NCBI GenBank assembly: GCA_009667805.1
Contig: CM019065.1
Coordinates: 153,548,101-153,612,100, forward strand
Source of the DNA: Leptobrachium leishanense
Lineage: Eukaryota > Chordata > Amphibia > Anura > Megophryidae
DNA length: 64,000 nucleotides
Direction: 5' to 3'
A model generated the notes under the pieces. That model ran no database searches and was not told the origin of the DNA. It worked only from the letters and a program-made list of their open reading frames with translations. A program made the translations under genes and the position numbers. How positions within the stretch are numbered: position 1 is the stretch's first letter; every line of letters starts with the position of its first letter. This document shows, piece after piece, positions 20,928 through 32,296 of the stretch.

Positions 20928-21660
20928 TCAATCACTATAAATAGCTGCGTTGCTCATATCAGTTCCCGTAGCACAGCTTCCGGGTGATTAGCCGAATTGA
21001 TTAATTTGAATATAGACAGAGGAATAAATAAAGTTACAGTGAAAAAAAAAAATCAATAGCAGCAAATAATAAATGATTTTAAACGAACATAAAAATGCAG
21101 GGGTACAATAAACAAGGCATACAGGTATCATATAAATAAGTCAGCACATATACTGTGATAATTACGGGCAAAAACAAGGAGAATAAAGGAAGCAATGTGA
21201 TCCTAAACACCTGTTGATAGGATCGCTTCCTTTATTCTCCTTGTTTTTGCCCGTAATTATTATTCATTATTATTTATTATTCATTATTTATAAAGCGCCA
21301 GCATATTCTGCAGCGCTGATTATCACAGTATATGTGCTGACTTATTTATATGATACCTGTATGCCTTGTTTATTGTACCCCTGCATTATTGTACCCCTGC
21401 ATATTTATGTTCGTTTAAAATCATTTATTATTTGCTACTATTGATTTTTTTTTTCAATGTAACTTTATTTATTCCTCTGTCTATATTCAAATTAATCAAT
21501 TCGGCTAATCACCCGGAAGCTGTGCTACGGGAACTGATATGAGCAACGCAGCTATTTATAGTGATTCATTGTACTGTTATGATTACACCCACTGATGAAG
21601 CTACTTCTAGCGAAACGCGTTTGCGGTGTATTTTATTTATTGTTTTAATAAAACGGATTG
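20928..21660. mobile_element. Foldback Penelope-like terminal-repeat unit
   Basis: The arm 20928-21195 (AATCACTATAAATAGCTGCG onward) is repeated inverted at 21225-21565, ending CGCAGCTATTTATAGTGATT. The right arm carries a small insert (21257-21320) resembling an L2 3' tail (TTTATAAAGCGCCAGCATAT). The hammerhead-like motif at 21584-21630 and an ATAAAA-rich segment follow. The architecture resembles the unit at 2255-3882. It interrupts the 3' region of the calmodulin retrocopy. Confidence 0.6.
21584..21630 (+). ncRNA. Hammerhead-ribozyme-like motif with canonical CUGAUGA/GAAAC core
   Basis: TACACC (21584-21589) can pair with GGTGTA (21625-21630) as stem I. Between them lie CTGATGA (21592-21598), a GCTA-CTTC-TAGC stem II, and GAAACGCG. 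This is a type I hammerhead layout with an intact core. The base triplet before stem I reads TGC rather than the usual NUH, so cleavage may be lost in this copy. Penelope-like elements are known to carry hammerhead motifs in their terminal repeats. Confidence 0.55.
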
Positions 21661-21719
21661 TGAATTTCCACCCTGTATGATCCTGGGTGATTTATTCCTT
21701 CGGCATCCTGAATAGATAT

Positions 21720-22809
21720 TATGACGGAATGGGATGTAGTTCCGCCTGCGGGTGTGCTCAATCTGCGTGGCCCCTTCGCTTACCGCTGGCCCGACTACCG
21801 AGTGACGCGCACTCGGCGTCTCGTGCAGCCTGGCGTGACCCTGGGGAAGGGTTAGCGGGCGGTGGAGGGGACCCCTGCCTAGAACCAGCCCGACCACTGA
21901 GCCATACGGCACTCAGCGTCCCGAGCAGCTGGTTCACTGACCTTGTGGGTGGGCGTCTGTGGAGTTCGGATCTGCCGCGGAGGAATATTCGTAACGGATG
22001 TGGGAAACGTTTCGGATCTTGCGGGAAACGTTTCCGATCTCGGTGCGGGTAACTCTTCGGATCTCGGTGGAAGACTCTTCGGATCGGATCGGATGTGAGC
22101 TGAAGGAACTTCGGATCTGGCGGGATGGGCGAGGGATTCGGATCTTCCCGCAATCCCTCGCAATACTGTAGCGCGGTACGCGGCCGCGCCCTTCGGTTCG
22201 GATCTCCGTATCTCTGAGCACCGAATCTTCCTGCGCTGCGCCTCTGCCCTGCTACTCGATGCAGGCACAGAGCGCTCGCTTCGGTTCGTACCTGGATGGA
22301 CACCGTACCCTGAGATCGCGGGGGACTCTCAGATACGAAATTACGGTGGAGAAATAAGCCACACCAGTCAAAGCTGAATGCACTGCAGGAACCCCCTTTA
22401 TTGTTTACAGTACAAGCATTTATTACCTCTGCACACAATTAGAATACAATGGGACTCCTTGCCCGCCCTCCCAGGACCCATTGGCCCTTGGCCTTCAGGG
22501 AGTCGCCAATCCGAACCGGATGGTCCGAATCGGCCATTTTGCGATCCGAACCGGATGGTTCGAATCGGCCATTTTCCGAATCGAGAATTCTTAACTGCGC
22601 CACAAGGTGATCGGAAAATGGCGGCGAGCAAGGCAACAAAGGGGAAAATACATTACGCAATAGATCAACGGGGACACTTTATTACACCACACAATCACAT
22701 CTAATAAAAGTACTTGTAAAACTGGGTGCGTGCCACCACACCCGAGTGTCCATAGCCACCACTGTCACTGCACCGCCCCTGGCTGAGGGTGCTGGGCCAT
22801 TCCGTGACA
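21720..22809 (-). repeat. 3' LTR of the young LTR element
   Basis: It is the same length as the other LTR and contains AATAAA on the minus strand at 22397-22402. The copies differ at 22040 (T against G) and by single-base indels near 22391 and 22541. Confidence 0.9.
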
Positions 22810-23339
22810 CTCCTCCCCCTCCCCTAGTTCGACGCACCTGGTCTGACCCCACCGGGTCATACCGGGGAAGTCGGCGCTCCCAGGCCCATAGTCCGTCTGG
22901 GGAGGCCGAGTCACCAGGCCTCTCCATTTGGCCTTGCGGCCGTGCCAGCTTGGTCGGGCCCCCACGTCCTCAAGGCTACCCCGGCTGGGCAAAGGTACAT
23001 ACATCCGGGCCGGAGTACCCCCTGCGTCCCCCCCAGGGTTGTCGCTCACCTGGGGAACCCGGGTGCCAACTGCACACGCCCCAGGTGCCCAAGTCAGCCG
23101 TGGAACAGAACCGTGGCTGCGTGAGGCCCCCGAGCCCAAGGGTTGCAAAAATGGGCAGAGGCCAGCGGCGCTCTGCCCCGTTGCCAGCTCCTCCACTGGA
23201 TGGCCCGGTACGGACACGGCAACCGAAGGAGCACCTCGAGCCAATCCTGGCTGCTCTTCCTGGTGACCGACGAGAGGGACCAGGGATGCAACCGCGGTCG
23301 CACGGGGACAGCCTCGCTCTGCCCCTCGGCCAAGTTGGG

Positions 23340-24310
23340 AGAAGCGGGCAGAGGCCAGCGGCGCTCTGCCTGGTGCCAGCTCTTCCGCTGGGGGGAGATC
23401 TCCTTGCAAAAGGATGGTTTCTTTTCCCCCCGGGACCGTCACTGGCTGCGCACAACCCAGCCCGGGGAAACCATCTGTCTGCTCCACCTGGCAGACTGTG
23501 GGTGGTGGGCAGAGGCCAGCGGCACTCTGCCCGTGGCCAGCTCTTCAGCTGCGCGAGGATCTCCTTGCGGGAGGATGGTTACTTCACCCCCCGGGGCAAT
23601 CAATGGTTGGGCACAACCCATCCCGGGGGAACCATCTGTCTGCTCCACCTGGCAGATTGTCAGCAGGGGGCAGAGGCCAGCGACGCTCTGCCCCGTGGCC
23701 AGCTCTTCCGCTGGTTGGCAATCTCCTTGTGGCGGGATGGTCTCTTCACCCCCCGGGGCAATCAGTGGTGGCGCGCAACCCATCCCGGGGGAACCATCCG
23801 TCTGCTCCTCCTGGCAGACGTTGAGTGGTGGGCAGAGGCCAGCGGCGCTCTGCCCCGTAGCCAGCTCTTCCGCTGGGTGGAGATCTCCTTGGGGAAGGAT
23901 GGTCACTTCACCCCCCGGGGCAACCATGGTTGCGCACACCCATCCCGGGGGAACCATCCGTCTGCTCCTCCTGGCAGACTTTGAGTAGTGGGCAGAGGCC
24001 AGCGGCGCTCTGCCCCGTAGCCAGCTCTTCCGCTGGGTGGAGATCTCCTTGGGGAAGGATGGTCACTTCACCCCCCGGGGCAAACAATGGTTGCGCACAA
24101 CCCATCCCGGGGGAACCATCCGTCTGCTCCTCCTGGCAGACTTTGAGTAGTGGGCAGAGACCAGCGGCGCTCTGCCCCGTAGCCAGCTCTTCTGCCGGTT
24201 GGAGATCTCCTTCGGGAAGGATGGTCTCTTCACCCCCCGGGGCAAACAATGGTTGCGCGCAACCCATCCCGGGGAGACCATCCGTCTCCTCCCCCGCTGG
24301 ACCCGTGGCC
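23340..24310 (-). repeat. Tandem array of a 162-bp coding repeat, about 6 units
   Basis: GGGCAGAGGCCAGCGGCGCT recurs at about 23347, 23508, 23667, 23830, 23991 and 24152. On the minus strand each unit is 54 codons and stays mostly in frame, including PAEELATGQSAAGLCPLL, EEQTDGSPGMGCAQPL and APGGEVTILPQGD. A more diverged unit may precede it near 23152. Conservation of the reading frame suggests the array was, at least at first, part of a translated protein. Confidence 0.85.
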
Positions 24311-24809
24311 TCGGCCACCCTGTCCTCTTGCGGGGTGCAGGGGGTAACTTCCTCAGTCGACCCCCCACGGGCACCCATGGGTCCGCCTCGGCCTCCCATA
24401 GGTCCCAAACCTGGGGACTGTCGACTTCCTCCGCCGACCCGTCCCACCACGGGGAGCTCAGGCTCGACTGCGGAACGCCGTCCAACAGTCTCCGATAAGC
24501 CACCTCGAGCTCCCACTCTCGCTCGGCTAGGGACTCCAGCTCCTCAAACACCGAGTCCCTGCTGTCTGACGGGATCTCCAATTCCCGTCGCTCCAGGATG
24601 TCTTCCATCCGCTCCTCGGTCTCCTCTCCAAACTCGGGGTCGGCGGCCAGGCCCTCGTAGAGCAGCCCCGTACCCCCGTAGCGAGGCCCTGCAGTGGAAC
24701 TGCCTTCACTAGGGCGCACGGTCGGGGAGGCGGTTAGCCACCGGAGTGCGCGGTACTCGGCGTCCAGTACGATCTCCTGCTGCACCAGACTCCGGAGCTC
24801 GTCCTCCAC
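24063..24809 (-). CDS. Element ORF with coiled acidic region and 54-residue repeats
   Basis: A 248-codon open frame starts MEDELRSLVQQEIVLD and is rich in Glu, Leu and Arg (EELESLAEREWELEVAYRRL). It then enters the 54-residue repeat array. It may continue the upstream gag-like frame after a frame change near 24740-24800. No known domain was recognised. Start and full extent are uncertain. Confidence 0.45.
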   Translation of the reverse strand: MEDELRSLVQQEIVLDAEYRALRWLTASPTVRPSEGSSTAGPRYGGTGLLYEGLAADPEFGEETEERMEDILERRELEIPSDSRDSVFEELESLAEREWELEVAYRRLLDGVPQSSLSSPWWDGSAEEVDSPQVWDLWEAEADPWVPVGGRLRKLPPAPRKRTGWPRPRVQRGRRRMVSPGWVARNHCLPRGVKRPSFPKEISNRQKSWLRGRAPLVSAHYSKSARRSRRMVPPGWVVRNHCLPRGVK

Positions 24810-25588
24810 TCCTCTGGGGCCCGCCCCTGCAGGAACGCTGCTCGCACATCGTACTGCACTCGATGGACGACAGCGTCGGAGGGAATGTACGCACCATGGC
24901 AGTCCCGCTCATGGTCCAGGGCCTCGTACCACAGCTCCTCTGTGGACCTCTGGTCCTGCTCCAGGCCCTCCTGCAGCTCTCTTGCCAACACAACCTTCAT
25001 GTCGGCGTAGGTGCCAGCGCAGGAGCACCGCTCCTCAGTGGGGAATGTGGCGTCCTCAGATGCAGCTCCAGGCGGGCTGTGAGTCTCCATCCGAGGGTCG
25101 CTGGGATGAGTGACGTCCTCAGTACAGGCTCCAGGCGAGCTGAGAGTCCCGCAAGCGTAGTCACTGGGGGTTGCAGATTCCCAGGGTGAAGCTCCAGTCG
25201 AGCTGTGAGCCTCGACCCAGGGTTCCACAGGGTAGGGTTCGGGGTCAACATAATCAGTCTCTGCTCCGCGGAGCTCTGCCAACCGCAGCTCGTGCTGGCG
25301 TTCCTTCTCCTGCTCAACTTCCCGGTAGAACTCCCGAATCACTTGATATCTGGCCCCCTCCGCCGGGGCATCACCGAGCAGGGCAATCCGACGCCGCAAC
25401 TCTCTGAGGCCAGCATCTTCCTCCACCTCTGCGCGGACAGGGCTGGGGCCGGGCATCATCGCCTCGTCCTGATCCATCCTGGTCAGTTCCTTGATCAGGG
25501 TCTTCCTCTTTTTGTTACCCGGCGTTCCTCCCCGGTTCTCCAACATCCCACGCAGGGTGTCCCTGTCGTAGGGGTTGTACACCGCCAT
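24734..25588 (-). CDS. Gag-like N-terminal protein with SAP-like start
   Basis: This is the first frame after the primer-binding site on the minus strand (284 codons, ATG at 25588). The start YDRDTLRGMLENRGG followed by NKKRKTLIKELTRMD resembles the SAP-like helix-hairpin at the start of some vertebrate LTR-element polyproteins; this is an inference. The rest is acidic and low-complexity, with EFYREVEQEKERQHELRLAE predicted as helical. Its role is presumably structural. The open frame is intact, consistent with the young age of the element. Confidence 0.55.
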   Translation of the reverse strand: MAVYNPYDRDTLRGMLENRGGTPGNKKRKTLIKELTRMDQDEAMMPGPSPVRAEVEEDAGLRELRRRIALLGDAPAEGARYQVIREFYREVEQEKERQHELRLAELRGAETDYVDPEPYPVEPWVEAHSSTGASPWESATPSDYACGTLSSPGACTEDVTHPSDPRMETHSPPGAASEDATFPTEERCSCAGTYADMKVVLARELQEGLEQDQRSTEELWYEALDHERDCHGAYIPSDAVVHRVQYDVRAAFLQGRAPEEWRTSSGVWCSRRSYWTPSTAHSGG

Positions 25589-25639
25589 GGCGTAAGCCTC
25601 CTAGGGGTCTGCAGAGAGCGATCCCACCGCTGCCACCAG

Positions 25640-26729
25640 TATGACGGAATGGGATGTAGTTCCGCCTGCGGGTGTGCTCAATCTGCGTGGCCCCTTCGCT
25701 TACCGCTGGCCCGACTACCGAGTGACGCGCACTCGGCGTCTCGTGCAGCCTGGCGTGACCCTGGGGAAGGGTTAGCGGGCGGTGGAGGGGACCCCTGCCT
25801 AGAACCAGCCCGACCACTGAGCCATACGGCACTCAGCGTCCCGAGCAGCTGGTTCACTGACCTTGTGGGTGGGCGTCTGTGGAGTTCGGATCTGCCGCGG
25901 AGGAATATTCGTAACGGATGTGGGAAACGTTTCGGATCTTGCGGGAAACGTTTCCGATCGCGGTGCGGGTAACTCTTCGGATCTCGGTGGAAGACTCTTC
26001 GGATCGGATCGGATGTGAGCTGAAGGAACTTCGGATCTGGCGGGATGGGCGAGGGATTCGGATCTTCCCGCAATCCCTCGCAATACTGTAGCGCGGTACG
26101 CGGCCGCGCCCTTCGGTTCGGATCTCCGTATCTCTGAGCACCGAATCTTCCTGCGCTGCGCCTCTGCCCTGCTACTCGATGCAGGCACAGAGCGCTCGCT
26201 TCGGTTCGTACCTGGATGGACACCGTACCCTGAGATCGCGGGGGACTCTCAGATACGAAATTACGGTGGAGAAATAAGCCACACCAGTCAAAGCTGAATG
26301 CACTGCAGGAACCCCTTTATTGTTTACAGTACAAGCATTTATTACCTCTGCACACAATTAGAATACAATGGGACTCCTTGCCCGCCCTCCCAGGACCCAT
26401 TGGCCCTTGGCCTTCAGGGAGTCGCCAATCCGAACCGGATGGTCCGAATCGGCCATTTTGGCGATCCGAACCGGATGGTTCGAATCGGCCATTTTCCGAA
26501 TCGAGAATTCTTAACTGCGCCACAAGGTGATCGGAAAATGGCGGCGAGCAAGGCAACAAAGGGGAAAATACATTACGCAATAGATCAACGGGGACACTTT
26601 ATTACACCACACAATCACATCTAATAAAAGTACTTGTAAAACTGGGTGCGTGCCACCACACCCGAGTGTCCATAGCCACCACTGTCACTGCACCGCCCCT
26701 GGCTGAGGGTGCTGGGCCATTCCGTGACA
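25640..26729 (-). repeat. 5' LTR of the young LTR element
   Basis: On the minus strand this LTR precedes the primer-binding-site candidate. It is nearly identical to 21720-22809. Confidence 0.9.
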
Positions 26730-26734
26730 GATAT

Positions 26735-27148
26735 TTCTAAGGATCTGGTTTCCTGCCTTGTGGACCTGAGGTTGCGGAATCGGTGCCCCTTGATTTAAAT
26801 CCACCGATCTGCCTTCTGTTTGGTGCCCATTTATTTAAATCGGCACCAGAATATGTGAGTATATCTCCTATTTTTTCACTCCTATCTGGGACGATACAGT
26901 GTGCACTTAATTCCTCCCTTGCATTTTTTTTCCCTTTTTTCCTTCCACCTCCATCAACTGTTTCATTGAGGACTCGATCCCTGGCTGAATATCTTTTATT
27001 GAAACTGAAGATTGTGAGTGCTAGCGCCGGACACCAGCTCTGTAACCTGCATCTTTATACATAAACGGTTTTGGGGATTTGCCGTTTGTTTGGACAGCCC
27101 GGCTGCTGCATCTCGAATCTGGCCAGTATAAACAGCTTTTTTTCTTTT
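26735..27148. other. No gene recognised
   Basis: AT-rich sequence between the young LTR element and the L1 target duplication. It contains a local repeat of GTGCCC...ATTTAAATC but no coding signal. Confidence 0.35.
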
Positions 27149-30100
27149 CATGTATGGACTATTTTTTTTTTGTAAACATAATTTTATTGGACGTTAGGAC
27201 AATAAGAATAACATGGGTGCACATGTGGCGTCGCAGCGCCATAAAAGAAATATCAATAACCATATGCATCCTAGTAAGCCACATTCCCGTCCATATTATG
27301 GCATTAAAGTAGGGTGAAAAATAAGGGTAGAGAGGTGGGAAAGAAAGGAAAAGAAAAGGGAGGGGGGGAATGAGCGGCCCGGCCCATGCCAGAATCCTAA
27401 GACATAGATATTAATCCAACCTGTCGAATGCTATAGAGGGAAATGTAGAAGGGTGGGGGGAGGGGGGGAGAGCGCCAAAGAAGAAAAGAGGGGTGAAAGG
27501 GGCCAAGAAGCCCTATATACGTAACCATAGCCCAAATTTCCGTCATAGATTATAACCCAGCATCAAGCCAAGGCCCCCAAGTTTTACTATATGATGGCAG
27601 TGTAAAACGTACTATAGCGGTCAGTTCGTTCATAACCTGAGTGTCTCTGATTTTGGCATATACTTTAGCCATACAGGGCGGGAGGGGTTGTCTCCAGACT
27701 TCCACCATAGCCCGTCTCGTGGCCAGGGTAATTTTGGCTAATAGTTTGTTTTCATGGAAAGTAAGTTCAGGGAGCGGCCTGGAGAGCAAAAATGCCCAAG
27801 GATCCAACGGGATAGGTTTAGATAGAACTAAAATCAGTAGATCTTGGACTTCCTTCCATAGAGGCACAATTCGGGGACATGTCCACCACATGTGGAAGAA
27901 GGAGCCCTTGGAGGTGCATAGTCTCCAGCATACATCCGGTAGATTTCTATTCATGTGCGCCAATTGAGATGGTGTAACGTACCACCGCATAATCATTTTA
28001 ATGAACTGTTCCTGCAATGAGGCGCACACCGACACGGAGCGAGACATCTCCCATATGTCCAACCAATCCTCTGAGTCCAGGGTTTCCCCAATATCTCTTT
28101 CCCAAGCATGAATATAGGACAGGTCTTTCCAGTCCAGCAGTGAGGTTAGATCCCGGTATAATGAGGATATAAGGCCTCTCGGATATGTGCCGGCCAGGCA
28201 TAATCGTTCAAAGAGGGTCAGCGGCGCCAGTGCAGCTTGCTTGATGTGAGCTTGGGTGGCGTATGATGTCAGTTGAAAAATATGTAGAAAAGACAGTCCC
28301 GAAATATCTCGAGGGGGAATCAAGGTTCCGTTGTGGTATAAGTTATGTATTCTGCACACACCTGAGTCCAATAAGTCACGCCAGGGCCTCATGAGTAGAC
28401 CGGGGCGAAAGTCTCTATTCCCAAGAATCGGAGTCATAGGTGTTGGTATAGACGTCAACTTGCATTTCACTGCTAGCCTATGCCAAAGGCACAGAGAGTT
28501 TAAGATGGCTGGGCATGTGGTGGTGATCAAAGGACGATGTTCTCGAGCCAGCCATATCCAATATTGTATCTTATTCGACCACATAAGGGACGCTTCAAGG
28601 TCGACCCACCTGCGAGACCCCGCCGGAGCATGCCAGGCTACCACTTGTGCCAATTGAGTTGCATAGTAATAGGTGAGGAGAGATGGAAGGCCCAGGCCGC
28701 CCAGAGACCGTGGGCGATAGAGAGTATGTCTAGCGACGCGGCATCGTTTCCCTGCCCATATAAAGTAATCAATTGAGCGCTGCAAAGCGATGACCTCTGA
28801 AGCAATGAGAGGAACCGGTAATGCCTGAAACATATACAATAATCTGGGTAATACATTCATCTTGATGCAGTTAAGCCTACCGAGCCATGATATCGCATAT
28901 TTATTCCAACATTCTAACTCCGCTTTGAGAGTCGCAAATAGGGAGGGTAATTAGCCGAATAAAGGTCTGCCGAGCATGATGTTAAGCGGTCCCCCAAGTA
29001 TACCAGCTCCGAGTGGGTGAACCTTATAGGGCAGGAAGAAGAGAGAGTTGTAATTGCCTCTGCTGTCAGCGCCACCGGGAGTGCCTCTGATTTAGTTACA
29101 TTAATTTTATATCCTGAAAGAGTAGAAAAGTCACTGAGCAGATCCAAAACCCGGGGCAAGGAGGTGGAAGGGTCTGTCAGGGAGAGAAGGATGTCATCAG
29201 CATAAGCCGATAATTAAAATTCCAAGTCACCCACCGTAAATACCGAGATTCCCGCGTCTGATTTAATAGCAAGCAATAGAGGTTCCAAAAAAAGGGCAAA
29301 TAAGGCCGGAGACAATGGGCAGCCCTGCCTGGTTCCGTTCCGGATAACAAAGGGAATCCTATCGGCTCCCGGTATCAAAATTTGCGCTCCTGGGGAAGCA
29401 TACAAGGCTGAGATCATTCGTAGAAAAGTGGGGGGGAACCCCAATTGTTTAAGTAAAGTAAATAAAAACGGCCACTCCGCCCTATCAAAGGCCTTCTCAG
29501 CGTCTAAAGACAAAAATAAGGAAGGCTTCTGATAGGTCTCAGCGAACCAAATAAGGTCCGCTGCGCGTCTCGTATTGTCGTACGCTTGCCGACCTGGAAT
29601 GAACCCCACCTGGTCTGGTGATACCAAAAAGGGGAGGGGAGGGTCTAGGCGCAAGGCCAAAATTTTTGCTAATAGTTTAATGTCCGTATTTAAGAGGGAT
29701 ATGGGCCTGTAACTATCAATGTTCTCAGGGTCTTTCCCAGGTTTGGGGAGGAGAACAATGGCAGCCAACAGTGACTCTGCATGGAAAGGGGCACCCTCCC
29801 GTGCGGCATTAAATAAACGGCAAAGAATGGACTTTAATTTAGGACAGAACGCTTTGTAATACCGGTATGTGAAGCCATCTGGCCCAGGGGCCTTTAATGG
29901 CTTCATCAGGCCCAAAGCCCTCCCTATCTCCTCCTCCGTTATAAGGGATCCCAACAATAGGGACTGAACCCTATCAAGGGTAGGGAGGTTCTGCCGTCTC
30001 AAGTAAGTTTCTATATCATCTATCAGGTCGCGGTTTCCCATTTTGTGGGTGGGGGAATGGTCATAAATATCCGTGAAATACGCTGTGAAGGCATCACGGA

Positions 30101-30390
30101 TATCCTCAGGAGATTTATGAACCTGCCCTTTTTTATCTCGGATCAACGGAAACAGGACAGTGTGGCGTCTAGGGCGCAGCATCCTGGCCAGGGGTGTATC
30201 TGCTTTATTCGCTCGTTCATAGTAACGCCTTTTGGACCATAGCAACGATCTCCCCACATCATCTAAAAATAAACCGTTAAGATCTGCACGAACTCGATTA
30301 AGCTGCAAAAGGGTATCGTCCGTCGGGACCCGTTTATGCCTGAGTTCCAGTCTCCGCAGGTCGGTCTGTAACGTGACTATGGCCTGCGAC

Positions 30391-32296
30391 CAGTGGCGTA
30401 GCGTGGGGGGGGCTGGGGGGGCCCCTAAAACTGGCCCGGGGGTTGAGGGGACCCAGATGCCGGGCAGCGCGGGAGTGCCTGCCCGGTCCTGAAGAGTCCG
30501 TCCTGTTAAAGGGAAGCGGCTGCGTGCAGGCGCAGCCGGTCACGTGGTCCGGCTAATCAGGTGGTACTGAGTCTCTGTACCACCTGACTGGCCGGATTGC
30601 GTGACCTGCGCACGCACGCAGCCGCATCACCTTCAACAGGATGGACTCTTCAGGACCGGGCAGGCACTCCCGCGCTGCCCAGCATCTGGGTCCCCTCAGC
30701 CCCTGCCGGAGCTGGAGCAATATCCAGGTGAGAGCTGGGGCAAATCCATGTGTAAACTGGGCAAATCCATGAGCTGGGGGCAAATCCATGAGCTGGGCAA
30801 ATCCATGAGCTGGGGGCAAATCCATGTGTGAGCTGGGGCAAATCCATGAGCTGGGCAAATCCATGAGCTGGGGGCAAATCCATGAGCTGGGGGCAAATCC
30901 ATGAGCTGGGCAAATCCATGAGCTGGGGGCAAATCCATGAGCTGGGGCAAATCCATGAGCTGGGGCAAATCCATGAGCTGGGGGCAAATCCATGAGCTGG
31001 GGCAAATCCATGAGCTGGGCAAATCCATGAGCTGGGGGCAAATCCATGAGCTGGGCAAATCCATGAGCTGGGGGCAAATCCATGAGCTGGGCAAATCCAT
31101 GAGCTGGGGGAAATCCATGAGCTGTGGGCAAATCCATGAGCTGGGGGCAAATCCATGAGCTGGGGCAAATCCATGAGCTGGGCAAATCCATGAGCTGGGG
31201 GCAAATCCATGAGCTGGGGCAAATCCATGAGCTGGGGCAAATCCATGTGCTGGGCAAATCCATGAGCTGGGGGCAAATCCATGAGCTGGGCAAATCCATG
31301 AGCTGGGCAAATCCATGAGCTGGGGGCAAATCCATGAGCTGGGGCAAATCCATGAGCTGGGCAAATCCATGAGCTGGGGGCAAATCCATGAGCTGGGCAA
31401 ATCCATGAGCTGGGGCAAATCCATGAGCTGGGGCAAATCCATGTGTGAGCTGGGGGCAAATCCATGAGCTGGGCAAATCCATGACCTGGGCAAATCCATG
31501 AGCTGGGGGCAAATCCATGAGCTGGGCAAATCCATGAGCTGGGGGCAAATCCATGAGCTGGGCAAATCCATGTGTGAGCTGGGGGCAAATCCATGAGCTG
31601 GGCAAATCCATGAGCTGGGGGCAAATCCATGAGCTGGGCAAATCCATGAGCTGGGGGCAAATCCATGAGCTGGGCAAATCCATGTGTGAGCTGGGGGCAA
31701 ATCCATGTGTGAGCTGGGGCAAATCCATGTGTGAGCTGGGGCAAATCCATGAGCTGGGCAAATCCATGAGCTGGGGCAAATCCATGTGCTGGGGCAAATC
31801 CATGTGTGAGCTGGGGCAAATCCATGAGCTGGGGCAAATCCATGAGCTGGGGCAAATCCATGTGTGAGCTGGGGGCAAATCCATGTGTGAGCTGGGGCAA
31901 ATCCGTGAGCTGGGGCAAATCCATGAGCTGGGGCAAATCCATGAGCTGGGGCAAATCCATGAGCTGGGGGCAAATCCATGAGCTGGGGCAAATCCATGTG
32001 TGAGCTGGGGCAAATCCATGTGTGAGCTGGGGGCAAATCCATGTGTGAGCTGGGGCAAATCCATGTGTGAGCTGGGGCAAATCCATGAGCTGGGCAAATC
32101 CATGTGTGAGCTGGGGCAAATCCATGTGTGAGCTGGGGCAAATCCATGAGCTGGGGCAAATCCATGAGCTGGGGGCAAATCCATGAGCTGGGGCAAATCC
32201 ATGTGAGAGCTGGGGCAATATCGATAACGTGTCCACAGGTGGGGGTGCACAATTCTTGGCTGGCCCCGGGCGCTGAAAACCCACGCTACGCCACTG
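30391..32296. mobile_element. hAT transposon (non-autonomous) composed mostly of minisatellite
   Basis: The ends are CAGTGGCGTAGCGTGGG and CCCACGCTACGCCACTG, perfect inverted repeats of 17 bp. The flanking octamers are CCTGCGAC (30383-30390) and CCTGCAAC (32297-32304), 7 of 8 identical. Short GC-rich flanks (30408-30715 and 32216-32279) surround a 1.5-kb minisatellite. It sits within the L1 ORF2 linker, whose frame resumes on both sides. There is no transposase. Confidence 0.92.
30720..32215. repeat. Minisatellite, unit GAGCTGGGGCAAATCCAT (18 bp and variants)
   Basis: About 80 copies alternate among CTGGGCAAATCCATGAG, CTGGGGCAAATCCATGAG, CTGGGGGCAAATCCATGAG and a TGTGTGAG-extended form, differing in G-run length and in an added GTGT. 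Units lack stop codons in several frames, giving three overlapping open frames of more than 500 residues on the minus strand. These are compositional by-products. Confidence 0.97.

Larger units (their letters stand above)
21720..26729 (-). mobile_element. Young LTR retrotransposon, non-autonomous
   Basis: Two 1090-bp LTRs (21720-22809 and 25640-26729) flank a 2.83-kb interior. The pentamer GATAT flanks the whole unit (21715-21719 and 26730-26734). On the minus strand the LTR runs TGTCACGGAATGG to CCATTCCGTCATA. It is followed by a primer-binding-site candidate (TGGTGGCAGCGGTGGGATC, complement of 25620-25638). A polypurine tract, AGGGGAGGGGGAGGAG, precedes the second LTR (complement of 22810-22825). 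I counted one substitution and two single-base indels between the LTRs, so insertion is recent. No protease, reverse transcriptase or integrase motifs are seen, so it depends on other elements. Confidence 0.9.

Noticed and set aside
21758..22438. Minus-strand 226-residue open frame in the LTR, repeated at 25678-26223
   Set aside because: It lies wholly within the LTR, has Arg/Ser/Pro-rich low-complexity composition and no domain. It remains open in both copies because the LTRs are nearly identical.
22746..23984. Plus-strand 412-residue open frame
   Set aside because: It is opposite to the tandem-repeat coding region of the minus-strand LTR element; orientation by PBS and polypurine tract favours the minus strand.
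30553..32284. Three overlapping minus-strand open frames of 518-565 residues rich in MDLPQLMDLPSSWICP units
   Set aside because: They are produced by a stop-free minisatellite unit readable in several frames at once, with no start context, domain or composition of a real protein.
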